Source of the DNA: JAGXLC01 sp041686375
Lineage (GTDB): Bacteria; Bacteroidota; Bacteroidia; Bacteroidales; UBA12077
DNA: 23,624 nucleotides
Assembly (NCBI GenBank): GCA_041686375.1
Contig: JAWLEB010000042.1
Coordinates: forward strand, 1-23,624
Direction: 5' to 3'
Notes under the pieces: model-generated
What the model saw: only the letters and a program-made list of their open reading frames with translations
Databases searched by the model: none
What the model was told of the DNA's origin: nothing
Shown: positions 7,915 to 15,962 of the stretch, one piece after another
Position numbering within the stretch: position 1 is the first letter of the stretch
How the letters are laid out: every line of letters starts with the position of its first letter
Made by a program: the position numbers and the translations under genes

Positions 7915-8841
7915 TCAACGGTATTTTTCTTCATTGTCCAACAAAACGCGTAAGTAATTGTTATATCTCTCCCTGCTTATTTTCCCTTCTTCTACTTCTT
8001 TTCGGACGTAGCATCCGGGTTCTGACTTGTGCAGGCAATTATGGAATTTACATTCTTGCGATGCAGCAAAGATTTCCGGGAAGAAATGGTAGATTTCTTC
8101 TTTGTAAAAATCGACAAGTCCAAATCCACGTATGCCAGGGGTATCAATTATTTCACCTCCAAAAGGAAGATCTATCATTTCAGCGAATGTTGTTGCATGT
8201 TTGCCTGTTTTATGATATGTGGATACATCTTTTATTTTTAATTTTAGGCCGGGAACGAGTGTGTTTATCATTGTAGATTTACCTACTCCTGAATTGCCCG
8301 CAATGACACTTCTTTTGTTCTTAAGCAGATTTTCCATTTGTTCCAGATTGGTTCCTTTGCTGGCTGAAATCTTGAAACATTCATAACCTATGTCATTATA
8401 TCTGTTGATAAGCTCCTCCATCCTTTCTTTTGTCTTTTCATCGTACAGATCTATCTTATTGAAGATAATTTTTGCCGGAATACGGTAAGCTTCTGCAGTG
8501 ACCAGAAAACGGTCTATAAACAGCGTATATGTTTTGGGATATGAAAGAGAGGCCATTAAAATTGCCTGGTCAATATTGGAAGCAATGATATGACTTTCTT
8601 TGGAAAGTTTTGTGGCTTTGCGGATTATATAATTTTCCCTTTCGTGGAGCTTAAAAATAAGACCTTCTTTATTTCCCTCCTGTACGGTCTTGAACTCAAC
8701 TTCATCGCCCACAGCAACAGGGTTTGTCGTTCGTACTCCTTGTATGCGAAAAGACCCTTTTATCTTACAAGCCCAGGATTCCCCATCCTTGTCCTTTACA
8801 TAATACCAGCTTCCAGTGGATTTATATACAGTTCCTTCCAA
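7915..8841 (-). CDS. rsgA: Ribosome small-subunit-dependent GTPase A
   Basis: A 308-residue circularly permuted GTPase that checks late 30S subunit maturation. An N-terminal OB-fold (about 1-70) is followed by G4 NKID (128-131), G5-like ISAS (158-161), the P-loop GNSGVGKST (182-190), G2 in HATT (215-218), G3 DTPG (233-236), and a zinc finger with Cys264, Cys269, His271 and Cys277. This is the full family architecture and length. The frame starts at TTG (8841); a stop lies 15 nt upstream and no ATG is available before residue 141. The N-terminus produced (MEGTVYKSTGSWYYV) matches the family, so TTG is credible. It is the first gene on this strand, divergent from ftsX, with the receiver gene downstream. 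Confidence 0.95.
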   Translation of the reverse strand: MEGTVYKSTGSWYYVKDKDGESWACKIKGSFRIQGVRTTNPVAVGDEVEFKTVQEGNKEGLIFKLHERENYIIRKATKLSKESHIIASNIDQAILMASLSYPKTYTLFIDRFLVTAEAYRIPAKIIFNKIDLYDEKTKERMEELINRYNDIGYECFKISASKGTNLEQMENLLKNKRSVIAGNSGVGKSTMINTLVPGLKLKIKDVSTYHKTGKHATTFAEMIDLPFGGEIIDTPGIRGFGLVDFYKEEIYHFFPEIFAASQECKFHNCLHKSEPGCYVRKEVEEGKISRERYNNYLRVLLDNEEKYR

Positions 8842-8851
8842 ATTTTTTAAG

Positions 8852-8882
8852 CAAATTTAACAGATTCATAAAATATTTCAAG
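8852..8882 (-). promoter_or_regulatory. Promoter of rsgA
   Basis: On the minus strand, CTTG (8882-8879, one mismatch to TTTG), a 19-nt spacer, then TAAATTTG (8859-8852), an exact TAnnTTTG. Transcription would start near 8846, leaving only about 5 nt before the TTG start codon of rsgA. Confidence 0.6.
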
Positions 8883-8896
8883 TAGAATTTTATTCT

Positions 8897-8904
8897 TATC
8901 TTCG
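8897..8904 (+). promoter_or_regulatory. Possible -7 element for the ftsX operon
   Basis: TATCTTCG is one base from TAnnTTTG and sits 21 nt ahead of the ftsX ATG. No good -33 element lies at the right distance. It shares the 83-bp divergent region with the rsgA promoter. Confidence 0.3.
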
Positions 8905-8924
8905 TAAAATATTTAATAATCTCT

Positions 8925-9803
8925 ATGGCAACTAAAGAAGCTAAAATTACCAAAAGACGCCTTAGAAGTTCATTTTTAACTTCTGTAGTAACCGTCTCCC
9001 TTGTTTTATTTCTTTTAGGTGTATTAGGTTTATTGGTTTTTAATGCTAAAATACTATCAGATTATGTAAAAGAAAATATTGGATTTTCTATTATTCTGAA
9101 AGAAGGGGTTAAAGAAGTGGAAATTAAACGGCTTCAAAAAGTTCTTGATGCATCAGAATATGTTAAATCTACAGAATATATCACTAAAGAAGAAGCTGCA
9201 GAAGAGTTAAAGCAGGAACTGGGTGAAGATTTTATTGATTTTCTGGGCTACAATCCTTTACTGGCTTCTATTGATGTTCATTTGAATGCTCAATACGCAA
9301 ATCCTGACAGCCTGGAAATTATCAAAAATGACTTGAAAAAATATGATCATATTAAGGAGGTGTTCTATCAAAAATCATTGGTGCAGCTTGTAAATCAGAA
9401 TATACAAAAGATAGGACTTTTTATCATTGCCTTTAGCGGATTTTTATTTCTGGTTGCTATAGCTCTGATTAATAACACGATTCGACTTTCTATATATTCT
9501 AAACGTTTTATTATTAACACAATGCAGCTTGTTGGTGCCACGCGAAGATTTATAAGGCGTCCGTTTATTTTCAGGGGAATCATGCAAGGGGTATATGCTT
9601 CCATTGTTGCTATGCTTATGCTTAGTGGTGTGATATATTTTTTCCAGCATGAATTTGATAATATTATAACTTTGCAGGATGTTGAAGTGATAGCGCCATT
9701 ATATGGAGCTGTTTTACTTGTCGGTATGCTTATTAGTTGGTTGTCAACGTTTTTTGCTGTGAACAAGTATCTGTATATTAAGATAGATAAATTGTATTAT
9801 TAA
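8925..9803 (+). CDS. ftsX: Cell division protein FtsX
   Basis: A 292-residue inner membrane protein with FtsX topology: a basic cytoplasmic N-terminus, a first membrane helix (about 17-40), an extracytoplasmic domain of about 125 residues, then three more helices (about 172-195, 225-250, 262-282). FtsX pairs with the ATPase FtsE to activate peptidoglycan hydrolases at the septum; ftsE is not in this window, so the pair is split here. It heads the run ftsX - DUF3098 - uppP - truB - queA, an arrangement I recognise from many Bacteroidota, and the downstream gaps are short. The ATG at 8925 is the only sensible start. Confidence 0.92.
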   Translation: MATKEAKITKRRLRSSFLTSVVTVSLVLFLLGVLGLLVFNAKILSDYVKENIGFSIILKEGVKEVEIKRLQKVLDASEYVKSTEYITKEEAAEELKQELGEDFIDFLGYNPLLASIDVHLNAQYANPDSLEIIKNDLKKYDHIKEVFYQKSLVQLVNQNIQKIGLFIIAFSGFLFLVAIALINNTIRLSIYSKRFIINTMQLVGATRRFIRRPFIFRGIMQGVYASIVAMLMLSGVIYFFQHEFDNIITLQDVEVIAPLYGAVLLVGMLISWLSTFFAVNKYLYIKIDKLYY

Positions 9804-9827
9804 AATCTAAATATTATAGCGTAGAAT

Positions 9828-10085
9828 ATGACTAAAAAGAAAAAAGAACAGAAAGAAGAGTTATTCGCTTTTTCAAAGGAGAATTATCGACTGTTAATTA
9901 TTGGAGTATTGATCATAGTTGTAGGTTTTATCCTTATGGCAGGCGGAAAGGCCGCAAGTCCCGATCAATTTAACCCTGAAATTTTCAGCTTTAGAAGAAT
10001 TACGCTCGCACCAGTCATTGTAATCGGTGGCTTTGCCTTTGTAATTTATGCCATAATGAAAAAGCCTAAGGATACAAAAGAATAA
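9828..10085 (+). CDS. DUF3098 membrane protein
   Basis: An 85-residue protein with two predicted membrane helices (about 23-42 and 60-77), a very basic, Lys/Glu-rich start (TKKKKEQKEE) and a charged end (KKPKDTKE). It fits DUF3098, a small family found almost only in Bacteroidota and regularly placed between ftsX and uppP. Its function is not known. The position suggests a role in envelope synthesis or division, which is inference. The gap to ftsX is 24 bp and to uppP about 21 bp, so it is part of the same transcript. Confidence 0.85.
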   Translation: MTKKKKEQKEELFAFSKENYRLLIIGVLIIVVGFILMAGGKAASPDQFNPEIFSFRRITLAPVIVIGGFAFVIYAIMKKPKDTKE

Positions 10086-10106
10086 AGCTGTTAACGAATT
10101 TTGCCC

Positions 10107-10886
10107 ATGACATGGTTAGAAGCTTTAATTCTTGGAATACTTCAGGGACTTACAGAATTTTTACCTATTAGCAGCAGTGGTCACCTTGAGATTGGCAAAG
10201 TATTGCTGGGTACAGAGATGGATCAGAGCATGCTTTTTACGGTAATTGTACATGGTGCAACGGTTTTAAGTATTATTGTTGTTTTCTGGACAGATATTTT
10301 CAAGCTAGTAAAGGGGAGTTTGCAATTCAGATTGAATGACTCTGCAATCTATGTTCTGAAGATATTTATCTCTATGATTCCGGTGTTAATTGTTGGAATA
10401 TTTTTCAAAGAACAGGTTGAATGGTTTTTTTCTGGTAATTTGCAGTTTGTGGGTATTATGTTACTTGTAACAGCCGTTTTATTGACTTTTTCCTATTATT
10501 ATAATCCCGCAAATAAAAAGTTAACTTTTCTCTCTGTTTTTGTTATTGGTATCTCTCAGGCTCTGGCAGTTTTACCCGGAATATCCCGGTCCGGGGCAAC
10601 TATTTCTACCGGACTGATGTTAGGTGGCAAAAGGGATGAAGTTACACGGTTTTCATTTCTTATGGTTTTGATACCAATTATCGGGGCAAATATCCTTGAT
10701 TTGGCTGACTATGATGCAAGAGTTGTACAAATAAATATATTACCTCTTGTAGTTGGTTTTATAGCTGCTTTCTTATCCGGCTTTTTTGCCTGTAAATGGA
10801 TGATCAAAATTATTAACCAGGGCAAGTGGATTTATTTTGCTTTTTATTGTTTTGCAATCGGTTTGGTTGCTATTATTTTTGGATAG
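10107..10886 (+). CDS. uppP: Undecaprenyl-diphosphatase (UppP/BacA)
   Basis: A 259-residue polytopic membrane enzyme that dephosphorylates undecaprenyl diphosphate to recycle the lipid carrier for peptidoglycan and surface glycans. Both signature motifs are present: LQGLTEFLPISSSGH (12-26), with its glutamate and His26, and LPGISRSGATIS (156-167), with Arg161. Roughly seven or eight hydrophobic segments follow the family pattern. The frame opens with a TTG at 10101, but the ATG at 10107 (MTWLEA) fits family N-termini better. The stop is 10 bp before the truB ATG. Confidence 0.95.
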   Translation: MTWLEALILGILQGLTEFLPISSSGHLEIGKVLLGTEMDQSMLFTVIVHGATVLSIIVVFWTDIFKLVKGSLQFRLNDSAIYVLKIFISMIPVLIVGIFFKEQVEWFFSGNLQFVGIMLLVTAVLLTFSYYYNPANKKLTFLSVFVIGISQALAVLPGISRSGATISTGLMLGGKRDEVTRFSFLMVLIPIIGANILDLADYDARVVQINILPLVVGFIAAFLSGFFACKWMIKIINQGKWIYFAFYCFAIGLVAIIFG

Positions 10887-10896
10887 GAAGGATATT

Positions 10897-11631
10897 ATGG
10901 GTGAAGATTTCTCAAGGATAGATAGTTTGGACGAGTTAATTGGGGGTAAAATTTTGCTGATAGACAAACCCCTTTTCTGGACCTCTTTTGATGTCGTAAA
11001 AAAAGTTAGAAATCAAATTGCTTTCCGCTACCGGCAAAAAACCGGCGATAAACGAAATATAAAAGTAGGACATGCAGGAACGCTCGACCCGTTAGCTGAA
11101 GGCTTAATGTTATTGGGAACAGGGGAAAAGACAAAAGTTCTTAACACTCTTCATGCTGAGGATAAAGAGTATATGGCCTCAATTGAACTTGGGAAAACTA
11201 CTCCTTCATATGATTTGGAGACAATGTTTGATCATGTTTTTTCGTTAAAGGAAAGGATTGATGAAAATCATATGAAAGATATTTTACAATCTTTCGAAGG
11301 AGAAACACAGCAGGTTCCTCCGGTTTATTCTGCCAAAAATGTTAAGGGAAAAAGAGCCTATGAATCAGCCCGGCAAGGCGAGAGTTTAATTATGCAACCT
11401 GTGTCTGTGAGAATTTATGAGATTGAGCTTTTAGAATATAAACATCCGGTAATTTTTATCCGGGTGGCTTGTAGCAAAGGAACCTATATTCGCTCGCTTG
11501 CGAGAGATATTGGGAAAGAATTGCGAACAGGCGCACATCTCATCGGGCTTAAACGCATTCGTATTGGCGAATATCATATAAACAATGCTATTAAGATTTC
11601 AAAATTTGAAAAAATTATAAGTTGTTTGTAA
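10897..11631 (+). CDS. truB: tRNA pseudouridine-55 synthase
   Basis: A 244-residue TruB that makes pseudouridine 55 in the T loop of tRNAs. The catalytic Asp64 lies in GHAGTLDPLAEG, LLIDKP (20-25) is the N-terminal family motif, and the YSA motif (PPVYSAKNVKGKRAYE) and the RSLARDIG region follow. The frame is open back to 10837 inside uppP, but the ATG at 10897 has a purine-rich AGGAAGG just upstream and gives a normal N-terminus. A family-typical C-terminal PUA domain is short or missing, as in many Bacteroidota. Confidence 0.95.
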   Translation: MGEDFSRIDSLDELIGGKILLIDKPLFWTSFDVVKKVRNQIAFRYRQKTGDKRNIKVGHAGTLDPLAEGLMLLGTGEKTKVLNTLHAEDKEYMASIELGKTTPSYDLETMFDHVFSLKERIDENHMKDILQSFEGETQQVPPVYSAKNVKGKRAYESARQGESLIMQPVSVRIYEIELLEYKHPVIFIRVACSKGTYIRSLARDIGKELRTGAHLIGLKRIRIGEYHINNAIKISKFEKIISCL

Positions 11632-11649
11632 CAAATGCAACATTGTTAC
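11628..11649 (+). repeat. Inverted repeat at the truB stop codon
   Basis: A perfect 7-bp inverted repeat, GTAACAA (11628-11634) and TTGTTAC (11643-11649), with an 8-nt loop; the left arm contains the truB stop. No T run follows, so it is not a standard terminator. It may be an mRNA hairpin between truB and queA. Confidence 0.5.
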
Positions 11650-11695
11650 GTATAAGGCAGCACAAAATGTTAAACCTGATAAATGAGCTGAATTA

Positions 11696-12760
11696 ATGAA
11701 ATTATCGCAATTTAAGTATAAATTACCCGAAGAACTGATCGCTTTATATCCTGCAAAAAATCGTGATGAATCAAAATTAATGGTCTTGCATACTAATTCC
11801 GGAAAGGTTGAACATAGAACCTTTAAGGACATTGTTGAGTATTTTAATGAACATGATGTTTTGGTTTTTAATAATACAAAGGTTTTTCCTGCACGATTAT
11901 ATGGAAATAAGGAGAAGACAGGTGCAAAGATTGAGGTTTTTCTTTTGCGGGAGTTGAATAAAGAACAAAGATTATGGGATGTGTTGGTCGACCCTGCACG
12001 AAAAATCAGGATAGGTAATAAGTTATATTTTGGTGATGAGGAAAAAGGAGAGACTTTGGTAGCTGAGGTAATTGACAACACAACATCAAGGGGAAGAACC
12101 CTGAGGTTTTTGTTTGATGGTGAATATGAAGATTTTAAGAAAACGCTCTATAATCTGGGAGAAACGCCTTTGCCAAAGTTTATAAGGAGACCTGTTGAAC
12201 CTGAGGATGATGAACGCTATCAGACCCTTTATGCCAAACACGAAGGAGCTGTTGCGGCTCCGACGGCCGGAATGCATTTTAGCAGAGAATTGTTGAAAAG
12301 ACTGGAAATTGTTGGGGTGAATTTTGCGGAGGTTACATTACACGTGGGGCTGGGTAGTTTCAATAATGTAGATGTAGAAGATCTCACGAAGCATAAAATG
12401 GATTCCGAAAAGATTTATATTTCTGAGGAGGCTGCAGAGACAGTAAATAAAGCCAAGGATAAAAAACGTAATGTTTGTGCTGTCGGAACAACAGTGCTTC
12501 GAACACTGGAGTCTTCCGTTTCTACTTCATATCGGCTTAAAACTTATGACGGGTGGACCAATAAATTTCTCTTTCCACCGTATGAAGTAAAGATACCCAA
12601 TATGATGATATCTAATTTCCATTTACCGTTGTCCATACCACTCATGATGGTGACGGCTTTCGGAGGGTATAATAAGGTCTTTAACGCCTATAATGTAGCT
12701 ATAAAAGAGAAGTATCGTTTCGGTACTTACGGAGATGCATTGTTAATAATACAGGATTGA
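11696..12760 (+). CDS. queA: S-adenosylmethionine:tRNA ribosyltransferase-isomerase
   Basis: A 354-residue QueA, which transfers the ribosyl part of S-adenosylmethionine to preQ1 in tRNA, making epoxyqueuosine. Family motifs are easy to see: LIALYPA (14-20), FNNTKVFPARL (58-68), GETPLPKFIRR (155-165), YQTLYA (175-180), GAVAAPTAGMHFS (184-196), and the C-terminal ISNFHLPLSIPLMMV and FGTYGDALLI. The length is normal. It is the last gene of the ftsX run, 64 bp after truB. It implies queuosine synthesis; the other que genes are outside the window. Confidence 0.96.
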   Translation: MKLSQFKYKLPEELIALYPAKNRDESKLMVLHTNSGKVEHRTFKDIVEYFNEHDVLVFNNTKVFPARLYGNKEKTGAKIEVFLLRELNKEQRLWDVLVDPARKIRIGNKLYFGDEEKGETLVAEVIDNTTSRGRTLRFLFDGEYEDFKKTLYNLGETPLPKFIRRPVEPEDDERYQTLYAKHEGAVAAPTAGMHFSRELLKRLEIVGVNFAEVTLHVGLGSFNNVDVEDLTKHKMDSEKIYISEEAAETVNKAKDKKRNVCAVGTTVLRTLESSVSTSYRLKTYDGWTNKFLFPPYEVKIPNMMISNFHLPLSIPLMMVTAFGGYNKVFNAYNVAIKEKYRFGTYGDALLIIQD

Positions 12761-12859
12761 TGTAGGCTGGATTGTGTTTCCGGGTTTATAATTTAAGTTT
12801 CTCTGTAACTAAACCTCAATTAGTAATTAGGAATGAATGAGACTGAGGATTTAGCCTCA

Positions 12860-13417
12860 TTAAAGCTTACTTACTTTTTTAATATCTTGTTCTAGTAAAC
12901 TTCTGAGATTTGGATTCCTGAGTATGGCAGCGGGATGGTAAGAAGCCATAATATTCCTTGTCTTTCTTGTTATTATATTTCCCCTGATATTTTTCATTTG
13001 GTCATCTGTGTCCAGATATGATTTCACAGCAGTTAGACCGAGGAGTATTATAAGTTTAGGATTGATGAGTCTTATTTGCTCTTCTAAGTAGGGCAGACAT
13101 TGTTCTATTTCTGGTTTTTTGGGTTGGCGATTTTTCGGAGGTCTGCATTTTATTATATTGGAAATAAATACGCCATCTTCTCTGCTTAGCCCATATTTAT
13201 GAAGAATTTCATCAAGCAGCTTGCCTGCCCTCCCCACAAATGGTCTTCCTGTTTTATCCTCATTAGCGCCGGGTCCTTCTCCAACAATCATGATTTTAGC
13301 ATTGTAATCCATTTCCCCGAAAACCGCATTTTTTCTGGTCTCATGTAAAGGACATTTCGTGCAAATTGATACTTGATCTTTTATTTGGTTTAGTAATTTG
13401 GTATTATTCTTGTCCAT
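12860..13417 (-). CDS. Family 4-like uracil-DNA glycosylase with a [4Fe-4S] cluster
   Basis: A 185-residue uracil-DNA glycosylase that would remove uracil from DNA in base excision repair. The motif GEGPGANED (46-54) holds the water-activating region, SYHP (His161) is the second active-site motif, and four cysteines (19, 22, 91, 107; C-x2-C and C-x15-C) are placed as in the iron-sulfur family 4 enzymes. The frame is open without an ATG back to a TTG at 13573, but that region overlaps the tsf terminator. The ATG at 13417 gives a family-length protein starting just ahead of the first cysteines. A longer N-terminal region cannot be fully excluded. It lies downstream of tsf on the same strand, separated by the terminator; no clear promoter was found. 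Confidence 0.88.
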   Translation of the reverse strand: MDKNNTKLLNQIKDQVSICTKCPLHETRKNAVFGEMDYNAKIMIVGEGPGANEDKTGRPFVGRAGKLLDEILHKYGLSREDGVFISNIIKCRPPKNRQPKKPEIEQCLPYLEEQIRLINPKLIILLGLTAVKSYLDTDDQMKNIRGNIITRKTRNIMASYHPAAILRNPNLRSLLEQDIKKVSKL

Positions 13418-13553
13418 GCTCTGTAATATCTGATGAGAATTTTCTTTTATCCTGTGATTAGCAGACTTGAGGAGGCTGGCCTGAATTTTTTTAAATTGCT
13501 TTGTTGAAAATGCTTTTAATAAATCTTTTTGGACAGTCCCTTCAAAGTTTGAT

Positions 13554-13588
13554 AAAAAAAGAGAAGGAAACAAAAAGCTGCCTTCTCT
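13554..13588 (-). terminator. Intrinsic terminator of the rplM-rpsI-rpsB-tsf operon
   Basis: On the minus strand an 8-bp stem AGAGAAGG / CCTTCTCT (13588-13581 and 13567-13560) with a 13-nt loop is followed by a run of T (13560-13554). It begins 30 nt after the tsf stop. Confidence 0.88.
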
Positions 13589-13617
13589 CTTCAGTTATTG
13601 TAATATGTCGGAACTTT

Positions 13618-14448
13618 CTATTGTTTTAAAGAATATCTCTTGAATTCGGTTACCGTTAAATCTTTGTCATGTTCCTGCAGATACTGCTTAACTGTTTTTT
13701 TGCTTTCTTTTATAAATTCCTGGTTAAGCAAAGTGTTTTCTTTCATGTATTTGCCTAACTTACCCTGTGCAATTTTTTCCAGTAAATTATCTGGTTTCCC
13801 TTCAGCCTTAGCTTGTTTCTTTCCAATTTCAAGTTCTCTTTCAACAATATCCTGAGGAACACCATCTTTGTCGACAGCTACCGGATCCATTGCTGCAATC
13901 TGCATAGCTATATCCCTGCCCACTTGTTCATCAATATCATTTTTATTAAAACCCACTAAAGTTGCAAGTTTGTTATCCATATGAATATAGGTAACAACTT
14001 TAGGAGCAACTATTTTATCAAAATATGAAAGCTCCAGTTTTTCTCCAATAATACCGGTTTGCTCAAGAATATTCTCTTCAACAGTCTTATTGTTTAAATT
14101 GAGCTTTTTTAAAGCCTCGAGGTCTTCAGGTTCATTTTTGATCGCCAAGTCAAGGATTTTTGTTGCCAATCCAACGAAATCGTCATTTTTTGCTACGAAA
14201 TCGGTTTCACAATTAAGAGAAATGATAAATCCTTTTTTATTGTCTTCGGTTGTTTTGCTAAATACAACACCTTCTGTTGCTGCTCTGTCTGAACGTTTGT
14301 TCGCCACAGCTATCCCTTTTTCCCTGATAATTTCCGTTGCTTTGTCAAAGTCACCATTAGCTTCTGTAAGGGCCTTTTTGCAATCCATCATTCCGGCACC
14401 TGTTTGTTTACGAAGTTTATTTACTTCCGCGGCGGTTATTTTTGTCAT
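13618..14448 (-). CDS. tsf: Elongation factor Ts
   Basis: A 276-residue EF-Ts, the nucleotide exchange factor for EF-Tu. The N-terminal UBA-like domain ITAAEVNKLRKQTGAGMMDC (4-23) and the TDFVAKND motif (82-89), which contacts the EF-Tu nucleotide pocket, are both intact. The rest covers the core subdomains at typical length. The gene follows rpsB after 26 bp, the near-universal rpsB-tsf pairing, and its transcript ends at the hairpin around 13554-13588. Confidence 0.97.
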   Translation of the reverse strand: MTKITAAEVNKLRKQTGAGMMDCKKALTEANGDFDKATEIIREKGIAVANKRSDRAATEGVVFSKTTEDNKKGFIISLNCETDFVAKNDDFVGLATKILDLAIKNEPEDLEALKKLNLNNKTVEENILEQTGIIGEKLELSYFDKIVAPKVVTYIHMDNKLATLVGFNKNDIDEQVGRDIAMQIAAMDPVAVDKDGVPQDIVERELEIGKKQAKAEGKPDNLLEKIAQGKLGKYMKENTLLNQEFIKESKKTVKQYLQEHDKDLTVTEFKRYSLKQ

Positions 14449-14474
14449 TTTACACTTGATATTTGAAATTTCAC

Positions 14475-15449
14475 TTATGAATTATTTTCGTTGTTTTTAT
14501 CATCAGCTTTCTTTTCCTCTGCCTTTTCTTCCTTCTTTTCTCCGGCTTCTGGCTTTTCTTCTTTCTTTTCAGAAGCCTGAGGTTTCTCCTCTACTGTTTG
14601 TTCAGTTTTTTCAGCTTCTTCTTTTGGTGTTTTAGCGCTGCTCTTTCTTGCTCTTGTCTTTTTTGCTTCGCCTTTTTCTTTTGTTTCAGTTTTTGAATCT
14701 TTGGCAGATTTTTGCTGATCCTTTTTCTTTTCTTTTTGTGCTTTCTCTTTTTCTTTTTCCATCTTTCTTTCCTCCAGCCCTTCATTTATTGCTTCTACTG
14801 CTTTATCAACGATAAAAGAAATAGACTTTGAAGCATCATCGTTTGCTGGAATTGGGAAATCAATATTTTCCGGATTTGAATTGGTATCTACCATGCCGAA
14901 GATCGGGATATTTAATTTTTGGGCTTCCTTGACCGCAATATTTTCTTTTCCAACATCGATAATAAATATTGCTGCGGGGGGACGGCTCATATTTGATATA
15001 CTGCCGAAGGTTCGTTCCATTTTGGCTCTTTGCCTTTGGATTTGTAGTCGCTCCCTTTTTGCAAGCTTGTCATAAGTACCATCCGCAAAGCGCTTATCAA
15101 TAGTGGCCATCCTTTTGATTGTTCTTTTAATAGTTGGGAAGTTAGTTAACATACCTCCTGGCCATCTTTCTGTTACATAAGGCATTCCGGTGGGTTTAAC
15201 TTTTTCGGTGACAATTTCTTTTGCTTGCTTTTTGGTAGCAACAAAAAGGATTTTCCTTCCTGATTTTGTTATTTGCTTAAGGGCATTACAAGCATTGTTT
15301 AATTTTATTGCTGTTTTTTGGAGATCAATTACATGGATACCATTTCTTTCCATAAATATATATGGAGCCATTTTGGGATTCCACTTACGTTTGAGGTGTC
15401 CAAAATGTACTCCGGCTTCTAATAATTCGTCAAAAGTAGCTTGATTCAT
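14475..15449 (-). CDS. rpsB: 30S ribosomal protein S2 with a long charged C-terminal tail
   Basis: A 324-residue S2. The core (residues 1 to about 228) shows the usual signatures, including LLEAGVHFGH (9-18), RWPGGMLTNFPTI (95-107) and IPIFGMVDTNSNP (181-193). From about residue 229 to the end, nearly 100 residues are almost only Lys, Glu, Ala, Gln, Asp and Ser, with near-repeats such as EKKEEKPEAGEKKEEKAEEK; this part is expected to be disordered or helical. Bacterial S2 is usually about 230-260 residues, and acidic/basic tails occur in Bacteroidota, but this one is long. It lies in the run rplM-rpsI-rpsB-tsf, 121 bp after rpsI, and that gap carries a hairpin. Confidence 0.97.
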   Translation of the reverse strand: MNQATFDELLEAGVHFGHLKRKWNPKMAPYIFMERNGIHVIDLQKTAIKLNNACNALKQITKSGRKILFVATKKQAKEIVTEKVKPTGMPYVTERWPGGMLTNFPTIKRTIKRMATIDKRFADGTYDKLAKRERLQIQRQRAKMERTFGSISNMSRPPAAIFIIDVGKENIAVKEAQKLNIPIFGMVDTNSNPENIDFPIPANDDASKSISFIVDKAVEAINEGLEERKMEKEKEKAQKEKKKDQQKSAKDSKTETKEKGEAKKTRARKSSAKTPKEEAEKTEQTVEEKPQASEKKEEKPEAGEKKEEKAEEKKADDKNNENNS

Positions 15450-15490
15450 TGATTTAATTTTTTACGTTTACATTCTCTTTAATTCAACCA

Positions 15491-15530
15491 TTGGGCAGTT
15501 TCTTTGTATACATCAACAAGAAAGTCCCAA
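15491..15530 (-). other. Hairpin in the rpsB leader
   Basis: The two arms TTGGG (15491-15495) plus TTTCTT (15499-15504) pair with AAGAAA (15518-15523) plus CCCAA (15526-15530), separated by a 3x2-nt internal loop. It lies in the 121-bp rpsI-rpsB gap, about 40 nt ahead of the rpsB ATG. No T run follows, so it is more like a leader structure than a terminator. A role as an S2 binding site is speculation. Confidence 0.45.
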
Positions 15531-15570
15531 CAATTTGGATACTAAACGGATTATTATATTACTAATAACC

Positions 15571-15957
15571 TTATCGTTTGCTGAATTGATTCTTCTTACG
15601 GGCTTTCGGTTGTCCCGGCTTCTTTCTTTCCACCACTCTTGCATCTCTGGTGAGGTATCTTTCTGCTTTGAGCTTTTCTTTGTATTCGCTGCTTACTTCA
15701 ACTAAAGCTCTTGCTATACCAAGCCGTGTAGCTTCTGCCTGCCCTTTTAATCCTCCTCCCGTGATGTTGACCGTAATGTCATATTTGCCTTCTACTTCAA
15801 GCGTTTTTAAAGGTTGCTGAACAATGAATTGCTCACTTGGGACAAGAAAATATTCTTTTAACGTTCTGTTGTTAACAGTAATATTCCCTTTACCTTCGCT
15901 TAAATAAACACGGGCAATGGCCTTTTTTCTTCTTCCTATCGTGTTAATTTTTTCCAT
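15571..15957 (-). CDS. rpsI: 30S ribosomal protein S9
   Basis: A 128-residue S9. The N-terminal TIGRRKKAIARVYL (6-19), the middle VNITGGGLKGQAEATRLGIA region and the basic C-terminal tail ending KKNQFSKR, which reaches the P-site tRNA, are all typical. The gap to rplM upstream is 5 bp, the conserved rplM-rpsI pair, so the two genes are likely translationally linked. The ATG at 15957 is clear. Confidence 0.98.
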   Translation of the reverse strand: MEKINTIGRRKKAIARVYLSEGKGNITVNNRTLKEYFLVPSEQFIVQQPLKTLEVEGKYDITVNITGGGLKGQAEATRLGIARALVEVSSEYKEKLKAERYLTRDARVVERKKPGQPKARKKNQFSKR

Positions 15958-15962
15958 GTTAA

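Noticed and set aside
13418..13573. Extra 52 residues at the front of the uracil-DNA glycosylase frame
   Set aside because: The only start there is a TTG inside the tsf terminator loop; the ATG at 13417 gives a family-length enzyme.
14591..14785. Lys-rich 64-residue minus-strand frame inside rpsB
   Set aside because: It is the shifted reading of the repetitive A/G-rich S2 tail.
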